Source: DATHWB01 sp035544575
Lineage (GTDB): Bacteria; Actinomycetota; Acidimicrobiia; Spongiisociales; ZC4RG35
Assembly: GCA_035544575.1 (NCBI GenBank)
Contig: DATKEC010000083.1
Location: forward strand, 52,023 to 116,022
DNA length: 64,000 bases
Direction of reading: 5' to 3'
In this document: positions 9,964-18,975 of the stretch, piece after piece
Numbering within the stretch: the stretch's first letter is position 1
Layout: every line of letters starts with the position of its first letter
The notes under the pieces: model-generated
Databases searched by the model: none
What the model was told of the DNA's origin: nothing
Seen by the model: the letters and a program-made list of their open reading frames with translations, nothing else
Made by a program: the position numbers and the translations under genes

Positions 9964-10842
9964 GTGGCAGGAGCCGGCCTTCGCGACACCCGCCGCCGCA
10001 TACGCAGCATCGAGGCGACCAAGAAGATCACCCGCGCCATGGAGTTGATCGCGGCGTCGCGGATTCCCAAGGCTCAAGCCAGGGTGAACGCGTCCAAGCC
10101 TTACACCGCAAAGCTCGTCGAGGTCATAGAGAACGTGGGCGGCGCCGCCGGCACCACGTCGCATCCGCTGCTGGAACGCCGCGAGCCGCACACCGTCGGC
10201 ATCGTCGTCGTCTCGAGCGACCGTGGTCTCGCCGGAGCCTACGCCACGAACGTCATACGACTCGCCGAGCGCAGGATGATGGAGCACCGTCGCAACGGGA
10301 TCGACGTCGAGTTGTTCGCGGTCGGCAAGAAAGCCCAGCAGTACTTCCGGTACCACGGATGGACGTTGCGGGGCACGTATCTCGGAGTCACCGACACGCC
10401 GGGATACGGTGATGCCCGAGCCATCGCCAACGCCATCATGGATGCCTATGGGTCGGCCGAGATCGACGCCGTCGAAGCGTTCTACACCCGGTTCCAGTCC
10501 GCTTTGACCCAGATTCCGACCGCCGCCGAGCTGTTGCCGATCACACCGCCCACCGCTCAGACCACTGCAGGCGGGCCCAAGGCTGCCTACGAGTTCGAGC
10601 CGTCGCCGGCGGCGATCCTCGACCGGCTGCTTCCTCGATACGTCGAAGCGACGGTCTTCAACATGCTGCTGGAGGCCTCGGCCTCGGAGCATTCCGCCCG
10701 CCGTCGGGCCATGAAGGCTGCCACCGACAACGCCGAAGAATTGATCCGACTCCTGACGGTCCAGGCGAACCGGGCCCGCCAGGCAGAGATCACCACCGCC
10801 ATCACTGAAATCGTGGGCGGCGCCGAAGCCCTCAAAGGGTGA
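9964..10842 (+). CDS. atpG: ATP synthase F1 subunit gamma
   Basis: A 292-residue central-stalk subunit that rotates within alpha3beta3. Starts at GTG six bases after atpA. The N-terminal helix has RRRIRSIEATKKITRAMELI and the C-terminal helix has the ASEHSARRRAMKAATDNAEE block followed by NRARQAEITTAITEIVGGAEA; both are hallmarks of the coiled rotor shaft. SSDRGLAGAYATNV marks the globular domain. Confidence 0.97.
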   Translation: MAGAGLRDTRRRIRSIEATKKITRAMELIAASRIPKAQARVNASKPYTAKLVEVIENVGGAAGTTSHPLLERREPHTVGIVVVSSDRGLAGAYATNVIRLAERRMMEHRRNGIDVELFAVGKKAQQYFRYHGWTLRGTYLGVTDTPGYGDARAIANAIMDAYGSAEIDAVEAFYTRFQSALTQIPTAAELLPITPPTAQTTAGGPKAAYEFEPSPAAILDRLLPRYVEATVFNMLLEASASEHSARRRAMKAATDNAEELIRLLTVQANRARQAEITTAITEIVGGAEALKG

Positions 10843-10869
10843 GTCTGACCGTTCTGAAGGAGCGAGCAC

Positions 10870-12297
10870 ATGTCTGAGAGCACACCGAGCGGGCGGATCG
10901 TCAAAGTCGCCGGCCCCGTGGTTGACGCCGAGTTTCCCCCCGGCGCTCTGCCCGAGATCAACTTTGCCGTGGAGATCGACATCCACCTCGGAGGCGTCGA
11001 GAAGACCATCATCGGCGAAGTCGCCCAGCACGTGGGCAACAACGTCGTCCGCATCGTCGCCATGGCCCCCACCGACGGCCTCACCCGTGGAGCCCAGGTG
11101 CGCAACCTGGGCGAACCCATCACCGTACCGGTCGGCGACCAGGTGCTCGGTCACATCTTCAACGTGTGGGGTGACTCCCTCGACGCGCCGGATCAGGAGT
11201 TCGGTGAGCCCCGCTGGCCGATCCACCGCCAACCGCCCGCATTCGAAGATGTCGAGCCGCAGCGCAAGGTCTTCGAAACCGGCATCAAGGTGCTCGACCT
11301 CGTCTGCCCCTACCTCGAAGGCGGCAAGATCGGGCTGTTCGGCGGCGCCGGCGTCGGCAAGACGGTGCTCATCCAGGAGATGATCAACCGGGTCGCCACC
11401 CAACACGGTGGTGTGTCGGTGTTCGCTGGTGTCGGCGAACGCACTCGGGAGGGCAACGACCTCTTCCTCGAGATGCAGGAGTCGGGCGTGATCGACAAGG
11501 CTGCCCTCGTGTTCGGGCAGATGGACGAGCCTCCCGGCGTGCGGCTGCGGGTGGCGCTGTCGGCGCTCACCATGGCCGAGTACTTCCGTGACGTCCAGAA
11601 CCAGGACGTGCTGTTGTTCGTCGACAACATCTTCCGCTTCACACAGGCCGGTTCTGAGGTCTCCACCCTGCTCGGCCGGATGCCGTCCGAGGTGGGCTAC
11701 CAGCCGACACTGTCCGACGAGATGGGCCTCCTCCAGGAGCGCATCACCTCCCTCAAGGGCAAGTCGATCACTTCGTTGCAGGCGATCTACGTGCCCGCCG
11801 ACGACATCACCGACCCGGCGCCGCACACCGCTTTCGCCCACCTCGACGCCACCACCGTGTTGTCTCGTCCCCTGACGGCGCTCGGCATCTACCCCGCGGT
11901 GGACCCGCTCGACTCGACGAGTCGGGCGCTCGACCCCCAGATCATCGGCGACGAGCACTACGCGGTGACGGTCGAAGTGCAGCGGATCTTGCAGCGATAC
12001 AAAGATCTGCAGGACATCATCGCGATCCTCGGCATCGATGAACTCTCCGAAGAGGACAAGCTGGTGGTGGGTCGGGCGCGGAGGATCCAGCGGTTCCTGG
12101 CCCAGCCGATGTTCGTTGCCGAACAGTTCACGGGTCAGTCCGGGATCTACACCCCGCTCGAAGAGACGATCTCGTCGTTCCAGGCCATCACGCGCGGCGA
12201 GATGGACGAGTACCCCGAGCAGGCCTTCTACATGGTCGGCGGGGCGGACGATGTGAAGAAGCGGGCATCGGAGCTGATGAAGGGTTCGGCGGCCTGA
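10870..12297 (+). CDS. atpD: ATP synthase F1 subunit beta
   Basis: A 475-residue catalytic subunit. The P-loop is GGAGVGKTVLIQE near residue 155, with VGERTREGNDL (catalytic Glu/Arg region), LFVDNIFRFTQAGSEVS and the DELSEEDKL turn (the family's DELSEED loop) all intact. Shine-Dalgarno GAAGGAGCG precedes the ATG. The stop overlaps the atpC start by one base (TGATG). Confidence 0.98.
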   Translation: MSESTPSGRIVKVAGPVVDAEFPPGALPEINFAVEIDIHLGGVEKTIIGEVAQHVGNNVVRIVAMAPTDGLTRGAQVRNLGEPITVPVGDQVLGHIFNVWGDSLDAPDQEFGEPRWPIHRQPPAFEDVEPQRKVFETGIKVLDLVCPYLEGGKIGLFGGAGVGKTVLIQEMINRVATQHGGVSVFAGVGERTREGNDLFLEMQESGVIDKAALVFGQMDEPPGVRLRVALSALTMAEYFRDVQNQDVLLFVDNIFRFTQAGSEVSTLLGRMPSEVGYQPTLSDEMGLLQERITSLKGKSITSLQAIYVPADDITDPAPHTAFAHLDATTVLSRPLTALGIYPAVDPLDSTSRALDPQIIGDEHYAVTVEVQRILQRYKDLQDIIAILGIDELSEEDKLVVGRARRIQRFLAQPMFVAEQFTGQSGIYTPLEETISSFQAITRGEMDEYPEQAFYMVGGADDVKKRASELMKGSAA

Positions 12298-12614
12298 TGG
12301 CGAAGTCGTTCCAGCTCGACGTGGTCTCGCCTGAGGCCACCGTGTGGTCCGGTCAGGCCGAGTTCGTCGTGGCGCGGACCAGCGAGGGTGAGATCGGGAT
12401 CTTGGCGGATCACGAGCCGCTGCTCGCCGCTCTCACCACCGGCGCCGTGACCGTCGAGCACGGAACGTCGAAGACGACGATCGGGGTGCATGGCGGCTTC
12501 CTCCAGGTGCTGAACAACCAGGTGACGCTTCTCACCGATCGGGCCCAGGTGTCGACCGGCTCCAAAGAGGAGGCCGCCGAGTTGGCGAAGACGCTCGAAG
12601 CTCCCGCCGGATAG
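12297..12614 (+). CDS. atpC: ATP synthase F1 subunit epsilon, short form
   Basis: A 105-residue epsilon subunit. The N-terminal beta sandwich (about 1-85) has the usual ARTSEGEIGILADHEPLL motif. The C-terminal helical hairpin, about 45-50 residues in typical bacterial epsilon and able to block rotation in the ATPase direction, is reduced to about 18 residues (SKEEAAELAKTLEAPAG). This enzyme would therefore lack most of the epsilon inhibitory arm. Translationally coupled to atpD. Confidence 0.94.
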   Translation: MAKSFQLDVVSPEATVWSGQAEFVVARTSEGEIGILADHEPLLAALTTGAVTVEHGTSKTTIGVHGGFLQVLNNQVTLLTDRAQVSTGSKEEAAELAKTLEAPAG

Positions 12615-12621
12615 CCTGCGC

Positions 12622-13065
12622 TCAAGGAACTGCCGCCAGCCTCTGGGCGAAGGCCTCGGTGGCGGCGGGCAAGCCCCGGCCGATGCTGTCTGCAATCGCT
12701 CCGAAGAACAACGCGGCCAAGAACGTCTTCGTGCTCACCGCCAGATCAACCTCGACTCCGGTGTCGCCTGCCATGTCTGTGAGACGCACCTCGATCGTTG
12801 CCACGAGCTCGGTGGTCGTGAGTTCGAGCCGCATGTGGCGGGGGCGCTCGGCGTGGGTGACGCGCGACGTCCCGGGGTATCGCATGGTGCCGACCGAGAC
12901 CGTGAAGTCGAAGGACGTGAGAGCGCCATCCGCGGCGTGAGCGGCGTTCGAGATTTCGTCGACACCGGCGACGCCTTCCCATGTCGCCGCTCGTTGCAGG
13001 CTGGTCCACGCCTCGTCGGGCGAGGTGGGCGTGGAGGCGGCGGCTCGGAAACTCTGCGTCGGCAT
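12622..13065 (-). CDS. SRPBCC-fold protein
   Basis: A 147-residue protein with the START/SRPBCC pattern: an N-terminal strand and helix (TPTSPDEAWTSLQRAATWEGVAG region), alternating beta strands, and a long C-terminal helix. These proteins bind hydrophobic ligands or serve in polyketide, lipid or stress functions; no ligand is evident. I start it at the ATG at 13065 (MPTQSF) because the upstream extension is low-complexity Arg/Ser/Pro with no family resemblance. It converges on atpC with a 7-base gap. Confidence 0.75.
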   Translation of the reverse strand: MPTQSFRAAASTPTSPDEAWTSLQRAATWEGVAGVDEISNAAHAADGALTSFDFTVSVGTMRYPGTSRVTHAERPRHMRLELTTTELVATIEVRLTDMAGDTGVEVDLAVSTKTFLAALFFGAIADSIGRGLPAATEAFAQRLAAVP

Positions 13066-13135
13066 CGGGTCGGCGAGCCTACCGGCTGTGACCCGGCATG
13101 GAGCCGACCGGCGTCGGGACGGGCAAGGCGAACGT

Positions 13136-13175
13136 GAGTGGGGGGCGGTGTCCCCCCGGACGCCGCCCCCCACTC
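13136..13175. other. Very strong 18-bp GC hairpin between divergent genes
   Basis: GTGGGGGGCGGTGTC (13138-13152) pairs with GACGCCGCCCCCCAC (13159-13173) with only one G-U wobble. One more C-G pair inside leaves a CCCC loop, and GA/TC extend the outside. It lies between the SRPBCC gene (leftward) and the DUF2087 gene (rightward), neither of which would need a terminator here. There is no T-tract on either strand. Confidence 0.6.
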
Positions 13176-13309
13176 GATCCCCGGGAGGAGGGATTTGTGT
13201 TGTCAGCGTTCCGATCAATGGTTTCAATGACCGTTGGCTGACCCATGTGTATCGGACGAGTGTGACGGGCACGTTACGAGGGACCACCCGGTGGATGAAC
13301 AGGTGACCA

Positions 13310-13858
13310 TTGGATTCCGTGGCCGACCCGACTGACTTCCTGCGACTGGCTCTCGACCCGGTGCGCCTCGCCGTGCTCGGCGCCGCCGCGCTCGATCCCG
13401 TCGACGTCGAAGCTCTGGCCCGCGGCCTCGAAGTACCCGTCCATCGGATCGAGCGGGCGCTGGGCCGCCTGCGGGCTGCAGGGTTGATCGACGACGACTT
13501 GCGTCTCGACGTCGCTGTCATGCGATCGATCTCCGAGCAGTTGCCGGACCTGGCGCCGGCAGATGATTCCGTTCTGGAAGGCGAGTGGTCCGAGGCCGAA
13601 CGGGCGATCCTCACGCGGTTCTTCGAACACGACCGGCTGCGTCAGATCCCGGTGCACCGGGGAAAGCGTCGCGTGGTCCTGGAACGGATCGTCCAGGAAT
13701 TCGAGCCTGGGCTCCGCTATGACGAACGCGAAGTCAGTCGCCGTCTCCAGCTGTTCCATCCCGACCACGCGTCGCTGCGGCGCTACCTGATCGACGAGGA
13801 ACTCATGACGCGGGCCGATGGCTCGTACTGGCGATCCGGCGGACGTTTCGCGACCTGA
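13310..13858 (+). CDS. HTH plus DUF2087 domain regulator-like protein
   Basis: A 182-residue protein. The N-terminal half (about 10-75) reads like a winged helix (LRLALDPVRLAVLGAAAL, then GRLRAAGLIDD). The C-terminal half matches the DUF2087 pattern: KRRVVLERIVQEFEPGLRYDE, EVSRRLQLFHPDHASLRRYL and a final YWRSGG (fragments only). Proteins of this build are usually treated as small transcription factors. The start is probably TTG at 13310 (AGGTGA just upstream). The Mca-like gene begins 43 bases downstream. Confidence 0.75.
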   Translation: MDSVADPTDFLRLALDPVRLAVLGAAALDPVDVEALARGLEVPVHRIERALGRLRAAGLIDDDLRLDVAVMRSISEQLPDLAPADDSVLEGEWSEAERAILTRFFEHDRLRQIPVHRGKRRVVLERIVQEFEPGLRYDEREVSRRLQLFHPDHASLRRYLIDEELMTRADGSYWRSGGRFAT

Positions 13859-13901
13859 ATGGCCGGTCGAGGGCCTCGGCATCGACACTATCGTCCGCGC
13901 G

Positions 13902-14747
13902 ATGTCCGGCCTCATGGCGTTTCACGCCCATCCAGACGACGAAGTGATCCAAACGGGGGGCGTCCTCAGCAAGGCCGCCGACGCCGGTGAGCACGTCGTG
14001 GTGGTCACCGCCACCGATGGTGCCGAGGGCGAGGTTCACAATTACGACGAACCCGAATCGATCAAGCCTCGCCTCGCCGAGGTCCGGGCCGAGGAAGTGC
14101 GAGCCTCCCTCGACGTCCTCGGCGTCGACAACCACGTGTTCTTGGGATACCGGGACTCGGGGATGATGGGCGATGAGGCGAACAATCATCCGGAGTGTTT
14201 CTGGCAGGCGGATTTCATGGAAGCCACCGGCCGCCTGGTCCGTGAGATCCGCCGCCACCAGCCCGATGTCCTCGTGATCTACGACCCATACGGCGGCTAC
14301 GGGCACCCCGACCACATCAATGTTCATCGGATCGGCTTGGCTGCCTACACCGGCTGCATCGATCTCGGCCGCTTCCCGCTCGAGGACGGGGAGGAGGCAT
14401 GGGAGCCGAAGAAGCTGTACTGGACGACATGGCCCCGTAGCCGGGTACGCAAGATGATGCAGGCGCGCTTCGAGGCGGGGGAGATCACGGCCGATGAGTT
14501 GGCCTCCGCCGAGAATCGAGGCACACCCGACGAATACATCACCTGCTGGGTCGACGTTTCGGACAAGGTCGACGTGAAGGAGAAGGCGTTGCGGGCCCAC
14601 CGGTCCCAGATCCCGCTCGACTGGCCATGGCTGACCGTTCCGGACGACCAGAAGGCGGAGACGTTCGGGCGTGAATCATTCGTGCGCGTGTTCACGCGCG
14701 TGTCTGCTCCCGAGAACGAGGACGACCTCTTTGCAGGGCTGCGGTGA
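13902..14747 (+). CDS. PIG-L deacetylase, mycothiol S-conjugate amidase-like
   Basis: A 281-residue zinc amidohydrolase. The HAHPDDE motif at the N-terminus and GGYGHPDHINVHR near residue 132 supply the metal ligands. The GYRDSGMMGDE and NHPECFWQADFMEA blocks resemble Mca, which cleaves mycothiol conjugates during detoxification in actinobacteria; MshB is the alternative. Start chosen at the ATG (MSGLMAFHAHPDDE) rather than an upstream in-frame ATG at 13818 that overlaps the preceding gene. The stop overlaps the methyltransferase start (GTGA). Confidence 0.85.
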   Translation: MSGLMAFHAHPDDEVIQTGGVLSKAADAGEHVVVVTATDGAEGEVHNYDEPESIKPRLAEVRAEEVRASLDVLGVDNHVFLGYRDSGMMGDEANNHPECFWQADFMEATGRLVREIRRHQPDVLVIYDPYGGYGHPDHINVHRIGLAAYTGCIDLGRFPLEDGEEAWEPKKLYWTTWPRSRVRKMMQARFEAGEITADELASAENRGTPDEYITCWVDVSDKVDVKEKALRAHRSQIPLDWPWLTVPDDQKAETFGRESFVRVFTRVSAPENEDDLFAGLR

Positions 14748-15559
14748 GCGCCGGGGACCACTGGCGATCCGCGCTCGGCGCCTGGGTGATCCCCCAGCAC
14801 TTGCTCGACGCGGTGGAAGACTCCCCGTACCGCTGGCCGGTCGAACTCTTTCGAAGGCGAAACGTCACCGCCGAGGAGTCTCCACCACCCCCGACGCTGG
14901 ATCTGGTCACTGACCTCGCCGGAGCCGGCGGCACCGTCCTCGACATCGGCGCCGGGACGGGTCGCGCATCGCTGCCGTTGGCCGCCAGCGGACATCGGGT
15001 CACTGCGGTCGAACGGTCCCCGGCCATGGCGGCTGCGCTGCGCGAGGAAGCGGCCGGCTTCGAAGAGTCCTACCGCGTGGTCGAAGCCGCCTGGCCTTTG
15101 GAGGGCATCGGGATCTTCGATGTGGTGTTGGCAGCCCACGTCGTCTACGACGTGGCCGAGATCGAGCCGTTCCTCACGTCGATGCATCGCCACGCTCGAC
15201 GAGGCGTGGTGCTCGAACTGACCGAGACCCACCCATGGACGCCGCTCGGGCCCTACTACCAGGCGCTGCACGACATCGACCGACCCGAGGGTCCCACCGT
15301 CGAGGACCTGCTGGGGGTGGTGCGCGAAACGATCGGCGTCGAACCGGCGCTGGTGCACTGGGAGCGGCCGGGCGGAACCTGGTTCGAGTCCTGGGATGAG
15401 ATCGAGGAGCTGTACCGGCGGCGATTGGTGCTGCCGGCCGGTCGTGTCGCCGAGTTGCGGACGTTGCTCGGTCCCGATATCGAAATTGTGGACGGACGTA
15501 TGACGCTGGGAGACTCGGTGCGCCGTCTCGCGACGGTGTGGTGGAGGACGGACGACTAG
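14744..15559 (+). CDS. SAM-dependent class I methyltransferase
   Basis: A 271-residue protein with a Rossmann methyltransferase core. VLDIGAGTGRASLPLA (motif I) lies near residue 66, followed by VTAVERSPAMA and the motif-IV-like FDVVLAAHVVYDV. About 60 residues precede the core. Substrate unknown. Starts at GTG overlapping the amidase stop by 4 bases, so the two are likely coexpressed. Confidence 0.85.
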   Translation: MSAGDHWRSALGAWVIPQHLLDAVEDSPYRWPVELFRRRNVTAEESPPPPTLDLVTDLAGAGGTVLDIGAGTGRASLPLAASGHRVTAVERSPAMAAALREEAAGFEESYRVVEAAWPLEGIGIFDVVLAAHVVYDVAEIEPFLTSMHRHARRGVVLELTETHPWTPLGPYYQALHDIDRPEGPTVEDLLGVVRETIGVEPALVHWERPGGTWFESWDEIEELYRRRLVLPAGRVAELRTLLGPDIEIVDGRMTLGDSVRRLATVWWRTDD

Positions 15560-15571
15560 TTTCTGGTCACC

Positions 15572-16780
15572 ATGAGCGCCTTTCTCCATCCATTCAGTCC
15601 GCCCCGCATGTCCGAGTTCGTCACGATCGTCGGTGGAGAAGGAGCCGAGGTCTGGGACACGGGGGGCAACCGTTACATCGACGGCATGGCGTCGTTGTGG
15701 TACATGAACGTCGGGCACGGTCACCCAAGGATGATCGAGGCGATCACATCGCAAGCGAGGGCGTTGGCGAGTTATCACACGTTTGCGCCATTCTCGAACG
15801 TGCCAGCCGAGACGCTGGCGGACACCATCATCGAACTGTCGCCATTCGCGCGGGGACGGGTCTTCCTCACGACGTCGGGCTCGGAGGCCGTCGACAGCGC
15901 CATGAAGCTGGCGCGCATCGCCCAGCGCGAAGCGGGCCGCCCACACAAGACGATGATCGTCAGTCGGGAACACGGCTATCACGGGACGAACTTCGGTGGA
16001 ACCTCGGCTCAGGGCATCGCCGTGAACCGGGAGGGTTTTGGCGAACTGGTCGGCAACGTCGTGAACGTTCCCGGTCCTGACATCGAGCCGATGGCGCGGC
16101 TCTTCGCCGAGCACGGCGACTCGATCGCGGCGGTGTTGTCCGAGCCCCTGCAGGGGGCGGGCGGCGTGTTCCCGCCGCCGGAGGGTTACCTCGATGGCCT
16201 CCGGGCGTTGTGCGACGAGTACGACGCGTTTCTCATCCTCGACGAAGTGATCACCGGGTTTGGCCGGCTCGGGACATGGTTCGGAGCACAGCACTACGAC
16301 ATCCGCCCCGACATGATCACGTTCGCCAAGGCGTCGTCGTCGGGATACATCCCGCTCGGAGGAGTGATACTCGGCCCGGAGGTGACGGACGCGCTGATGG
16401 CCAACGAGGGCTTCGCCCTCAAGCACGGATACACGTACTCCGGTCATCCCATCGCGGCTGCTGCCGGCAGCGCCGCCATCGCGATCCAGCGTGACGAGGG
16501 ACTGCTGGAGCGGGTCCCGCTCATCGAACGTCGGCTCGGAGACGGCCTGGCGGCACTGGCCGGGGACGGGTTGGTCAGCGAGGTGCGGGGTACCGGGGCG
16601 GTGTGGGCGATCCAGCTTCCCGAGCACCGTGATGCGATGAAGGACCGAGACGACGTCCTCGGTCAAGGCGTCATCGTCCGGCCGCTCGGGAACTCGCTGG
16701 TGATGTGCCCGCCGCTGGTCGTCACCGACTCCCAGGTGGACCGGATGGTCGATGCCCTGGCGGCAGTCCTGTCTCGCTGA
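15572..16780 (+). CDS. Class III PLP aminotransferase
   Basis: A 402-residue omega-amino-acid-type transaminase. Key blocks are ASLWYMNVGHGHP, TTSGSEAVDSAMKLAR, FLILDEVITGFGRLG and the PLP-lysine region MITFAKASSSGYIPLGGVI, then KHGYTYSGHPIAAAA. The WYMNVGHG and SGYIPLG blocks are those of beta-alanine, taurine or diamine:pyruvate transaminases, but the exact substrate cannot be told. Starts 12 bases after the methyltransferase. Confidence 0.88.
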   Translation: MSAFLHPFSPPRMSEFVTIVGGEGAEVWDTGGNRYIDGMASLWYMNVGHGHPRMIEAITSQARALASYHTFAPFSNVPAETLADTIIELSPFARGRVFLTTSGSEAVDSAMKLARIAQREAGRPHKTMIVSREHGYHGTNFGGTSAQGIAVNREGFGELVGNVVNVPGPDIEPMARLFAEHGDSIAAVLSEPLQGAGGVFPPPEGYLDGLRALCDEYDAFLILDEVITGFGRLGTWFGAQHYDIRPDMITFAKASSSGYIPLGGVILGPEVTDALMANEGFALKHGYTYSGHPIAAAAGSAAIAIQRDEGLLERVPLIERRLGDGLAALAGDGLVSEVRGTGAVWAIQLPEHRDAMKDRDDVLGQGVIVRPLGNSLVMCPPLVVTDSQVDRMVDALAAVLSR

Positions 16781-16851
16781 CCGCCACACCGAGGCGCCTG
16801 GCCGAACTCCGCCTGCTCACGGCCCGACTCCTCCTAACGTGACGGGCTCAC

Positions 16852-18453
16852 ATGCTGCTGGTCCGTGATCTCCGTCTCGAGGTTGGTCCGCGCGTCCTGT
16901 TGGACGAGGCGAACTTCACCGTACAAGCAGGTGACAAGGTCGGATTGGTGGGGAGGAATGGGGCGGGCAAGACGACACTCATGCGAACCCTGGTCGGCTA
17001 CAGCCTGCCTGCAGGAGGGACGGTGACCCGGTCGGGCAACCTCGGATACTTCTCCCAGGAGGCCGCGCTCCCCGACCTGGAGTACCCGGGAATGACCGCG
17101 CTGGAGCGGATCCTGGCGGCGCGCGAGATCGGCGCGATGCAGAGGCGGATCGAAGAGACCAGGCGGAAGATCGAACGCCTCGAGGGCGACGCTCGGGATC
17201 GGGCGATCCGCCGTTTCGCCGCGCTTCAGGACGAGTTCGACTCAAAGGGAGGCTTTGTGGCGGAGGCGGAGGCCAAGCGCACTGCGGCCAACCTGGGCAT
17301 CGACAACGAGGATCTGAGTCAACCGGTGGCCACCATGTCGGGCGGTCAGCGCCGGAGGGTGGAACTCGCCCGGATCCTCTTCGCCGAGACCGACGTCATG
17401 CTGCTCGACGAGCCGACGAACCACCTCGATCTCGACGCCAAGGCCTGGCTCGTCGACTACCTGGGGAACTATCGAGGGGCGTTGCTCGTGGTGTCGCACG
17501 ATCTTCCCCTCCTCGACGAGTCGATCACGTCGGTGCTCTCGCTGGAGAACCACCAGATCGAGCGTTACAGCGGCAACTACTCCTTCTTCCTGGCCGAGCG
17601 TGAACGACGTCGCGCTCAGCGCGAGAAGGAGCGAAAGCACCAGCTGCAGAAGATCACCGCGCTCGAGGAGAACGTCCGGCGCTTCAAGGGCTCCACCGAG
17701 AAGATGGCCCGACGGGCTCGCTCGATGGAGACGCGGGCCGAGCGGCTCAAGCGAGACCTGGTCGAGGTCCAATCTCGGGGCAAGGACGTGAGCGTGCGCT
17801 TCCCGCAACCGCAGGCGTCTGCCAGGATCCCGCTGGAGGGAAGGGCACTCGCCAAGTCGTTCGGAGACAACCTGGTCTTCGTCGATGTCGACGTCGCCGT
17901 GGAACGGGGTGAGGCGCTGATGATCATGGGTCTCAACGGAGCGGGCAAGACGACACTCCTGCGGATACTGGCGGGTGTGGAGTCTCAAGACCTCGGCGAG
18001 GTGGTACTCGGCCACAAGGCGTCACTCGGCTACTACGCACAGGAGCACGAGCAGATCCTGGGCGGTGTCACCGTCTTCGACCATGTCAAGAAGGTCTCCG
18101 AGGGGATCGCCGATCAGCAACTGCGCGCCCTCCTCGGCCACTTCCTTCTTGCCGACAAGGTGGATCAGGATGCGTCGACTCTCTCAGGTGGAGAGAAGAC
18201 GAAGCTGGCGCTGGCGATGCTGATGACATCGCGGCCGAACGTCCTGCTTCTCGACGAACCCACCAACAACCTGGACCCTCAGGCGAAGGAGGCTCTGCTC
18301 GGGGCGCTCGCCACGTATCAGGGGACGATCGTCCTGGTCTCCCACGACACCGACTTCGTCGCTCAACTCCGACCCGATCGGGCACTCATGATGCCGGAAG
18401 GCGAAGTGCACTACTTCGACGACTCCATGCTGGAGCTGGTCGCCCTGGCGTGA
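16852..18453 (+). CDS. ABC-F family ATPase
   Basis: A 533-residue protein with two ABC cassettes and no membrane segments. Walker A motifs are GRNGAGKTT (near 40) and GLNGAGKTT (near 360); signatures are MSGGQRRRVELARIL and LSGGEKTKLALAML; both Walker B motifs are LLDEPTNHLD or LLDEPTNNLD. The charged linker between them (about 235-310) is the ribosome-contacting region in this family. Likely a translation factor of the EttA/Uup/YbiT group; an antibiotic-protection role is possible but not evident. Confidence 0.93.
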   Translation: MLLVRDLRLEVGPRVLLDEANFTVQAGDKVGLVGRNGAGKTTLMRTLVGYSLPAGGTVTRSGNLGYFSQEAALPDLEYPGMTALERILAAREIGAMQRRIEETRRKIERLEGDARDRAIRRFAALQDEFDSKGGFVAEAEAKRTAANLGIDNEDLSQPVATMSGGQRRRVELARILFAETDVMLLDEPTNHLDLDAKAWLVDYLGNYRGALLVVSHDLPLLDESITSVLSLENHQIERYSGNYSFFLAERERRRAQREKERKHQLQKITALEENVRRFKGSTEKMARRARSMETRAERLKRDLVEVQSRGKDVSVRFPQPQASARIPLEGRALAKSFGDNLVFVDVDVAVERGEALMIMGLNGAGKTTLLRILAGVESQDLGEVVLGHKASLGYYAQEHEQILGGVTVFDHVKKVSEGIADQQLRALLGHFLLADKVDQDASTLSGGEKTKLALAMLMTSRPNVLLLDEPTNNLDPQAKEALLGALATYQGTIVLVSHDTDFVAQLRPDRALMMPEGEVHYFDDSMLELVALA

Positions 18454-18975
18454 TCAGCCCAGGTCGCCGAAACCGCCCATGCCTGCGAGTAGCGCCACGC
18501 CGAGGAGTACGAGGATGAAGCTGAGGCCGATCAGCACGGCCAACGGGATGACGACCACCGCGATCGCGGCGCCCTGGGTGAGTCCGTTGACCTCCTGGTG
18601 CAGCTTCACCTGGATGGCGGCGGAGTAGACCAGACCAACCAACTGACCGATCACAGGCACGATGGCGAGAGCGTAGGGAGCGGCGGCGTAACCCATCGGG
18701 CGGACGATCGACATGAAATCGGCCCGACCCCCGAACATCTTCCCCATCAGGAACGCGACGCCGGACCAGATGAACAACCCGATCGGGGCGAAGATGATCG
18801 CACCGATGAGCCGGGTGACGAACCCGCCCTCGCCGGTGAGACTGGCGATCAGCGCCGCGATCGCGGTGACGACGATGGCCTGCAGCGTGCCGTTCGAGTC
18901 GGCCGCGATCTCACCGTGCACGGGCGCTTCGAGTTTGAGTACCCGTGGCAGCCGGGCAGTGATGGCCTCGATCAT
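18454..18975 (-). CDS. Yip1-like integral membrane protein
   Basis: A 173-residue protein with about five hydrophobic segments. After a soluble N-terminus (about 25 residues) come helices containing VVTAIAALIASL, LIGAIIFAPIGLFIWSG, and the Yip1-type middle region (MSIVRPMGYAAAPYALAIVPVIG) followed by VNGLTQGAAIAVVVI. Function unknown. The ATG at 18975 (MIEAITARLP) is chosen because upstream residues are low-complexity. It abuts the ABC-F stop with no gap. Confidence 0.75.
   Translation of the reverse strand: MIEAITARLPRVLKLEAPVHGEIAADSNGTLQAIVVTAIAALIASLTGEGGFVTRLIGAIIFAPIGLFIWSGVAFLMGKMFGGRADFMSIVRPMGYAAAPYALAIVPVIGQLVGLVYSAAIQVKLHQEVNGLTQGAAIAVVVIPLAVLIGLSFILVLLGVALLAGMGGFGDLG

Noticed and set aside
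9883..11958. A 691-codon open frame on the minus strand opposite atpG/atpD
   Set aside because: Low-complexity His/Asp/Gly-rich product with no family resemblance; it is the GC-rich antisense shadow of two certain genes.
13025..13306. 93-codon plus-strand ORF between the SRPBCC and DUF2087 genes
   Set aside because: Partly antisense to the SRPBCC gene, crosses the strong hairpin, and has no recognisable domain.
14345..16789. An 814-codon minus-strand open frame opposite the methyltransferase and aminotransferase
   Set aside because: Same reasoning: Arg/His-rich shadow, no Shine-Dalgarno and no motifs.
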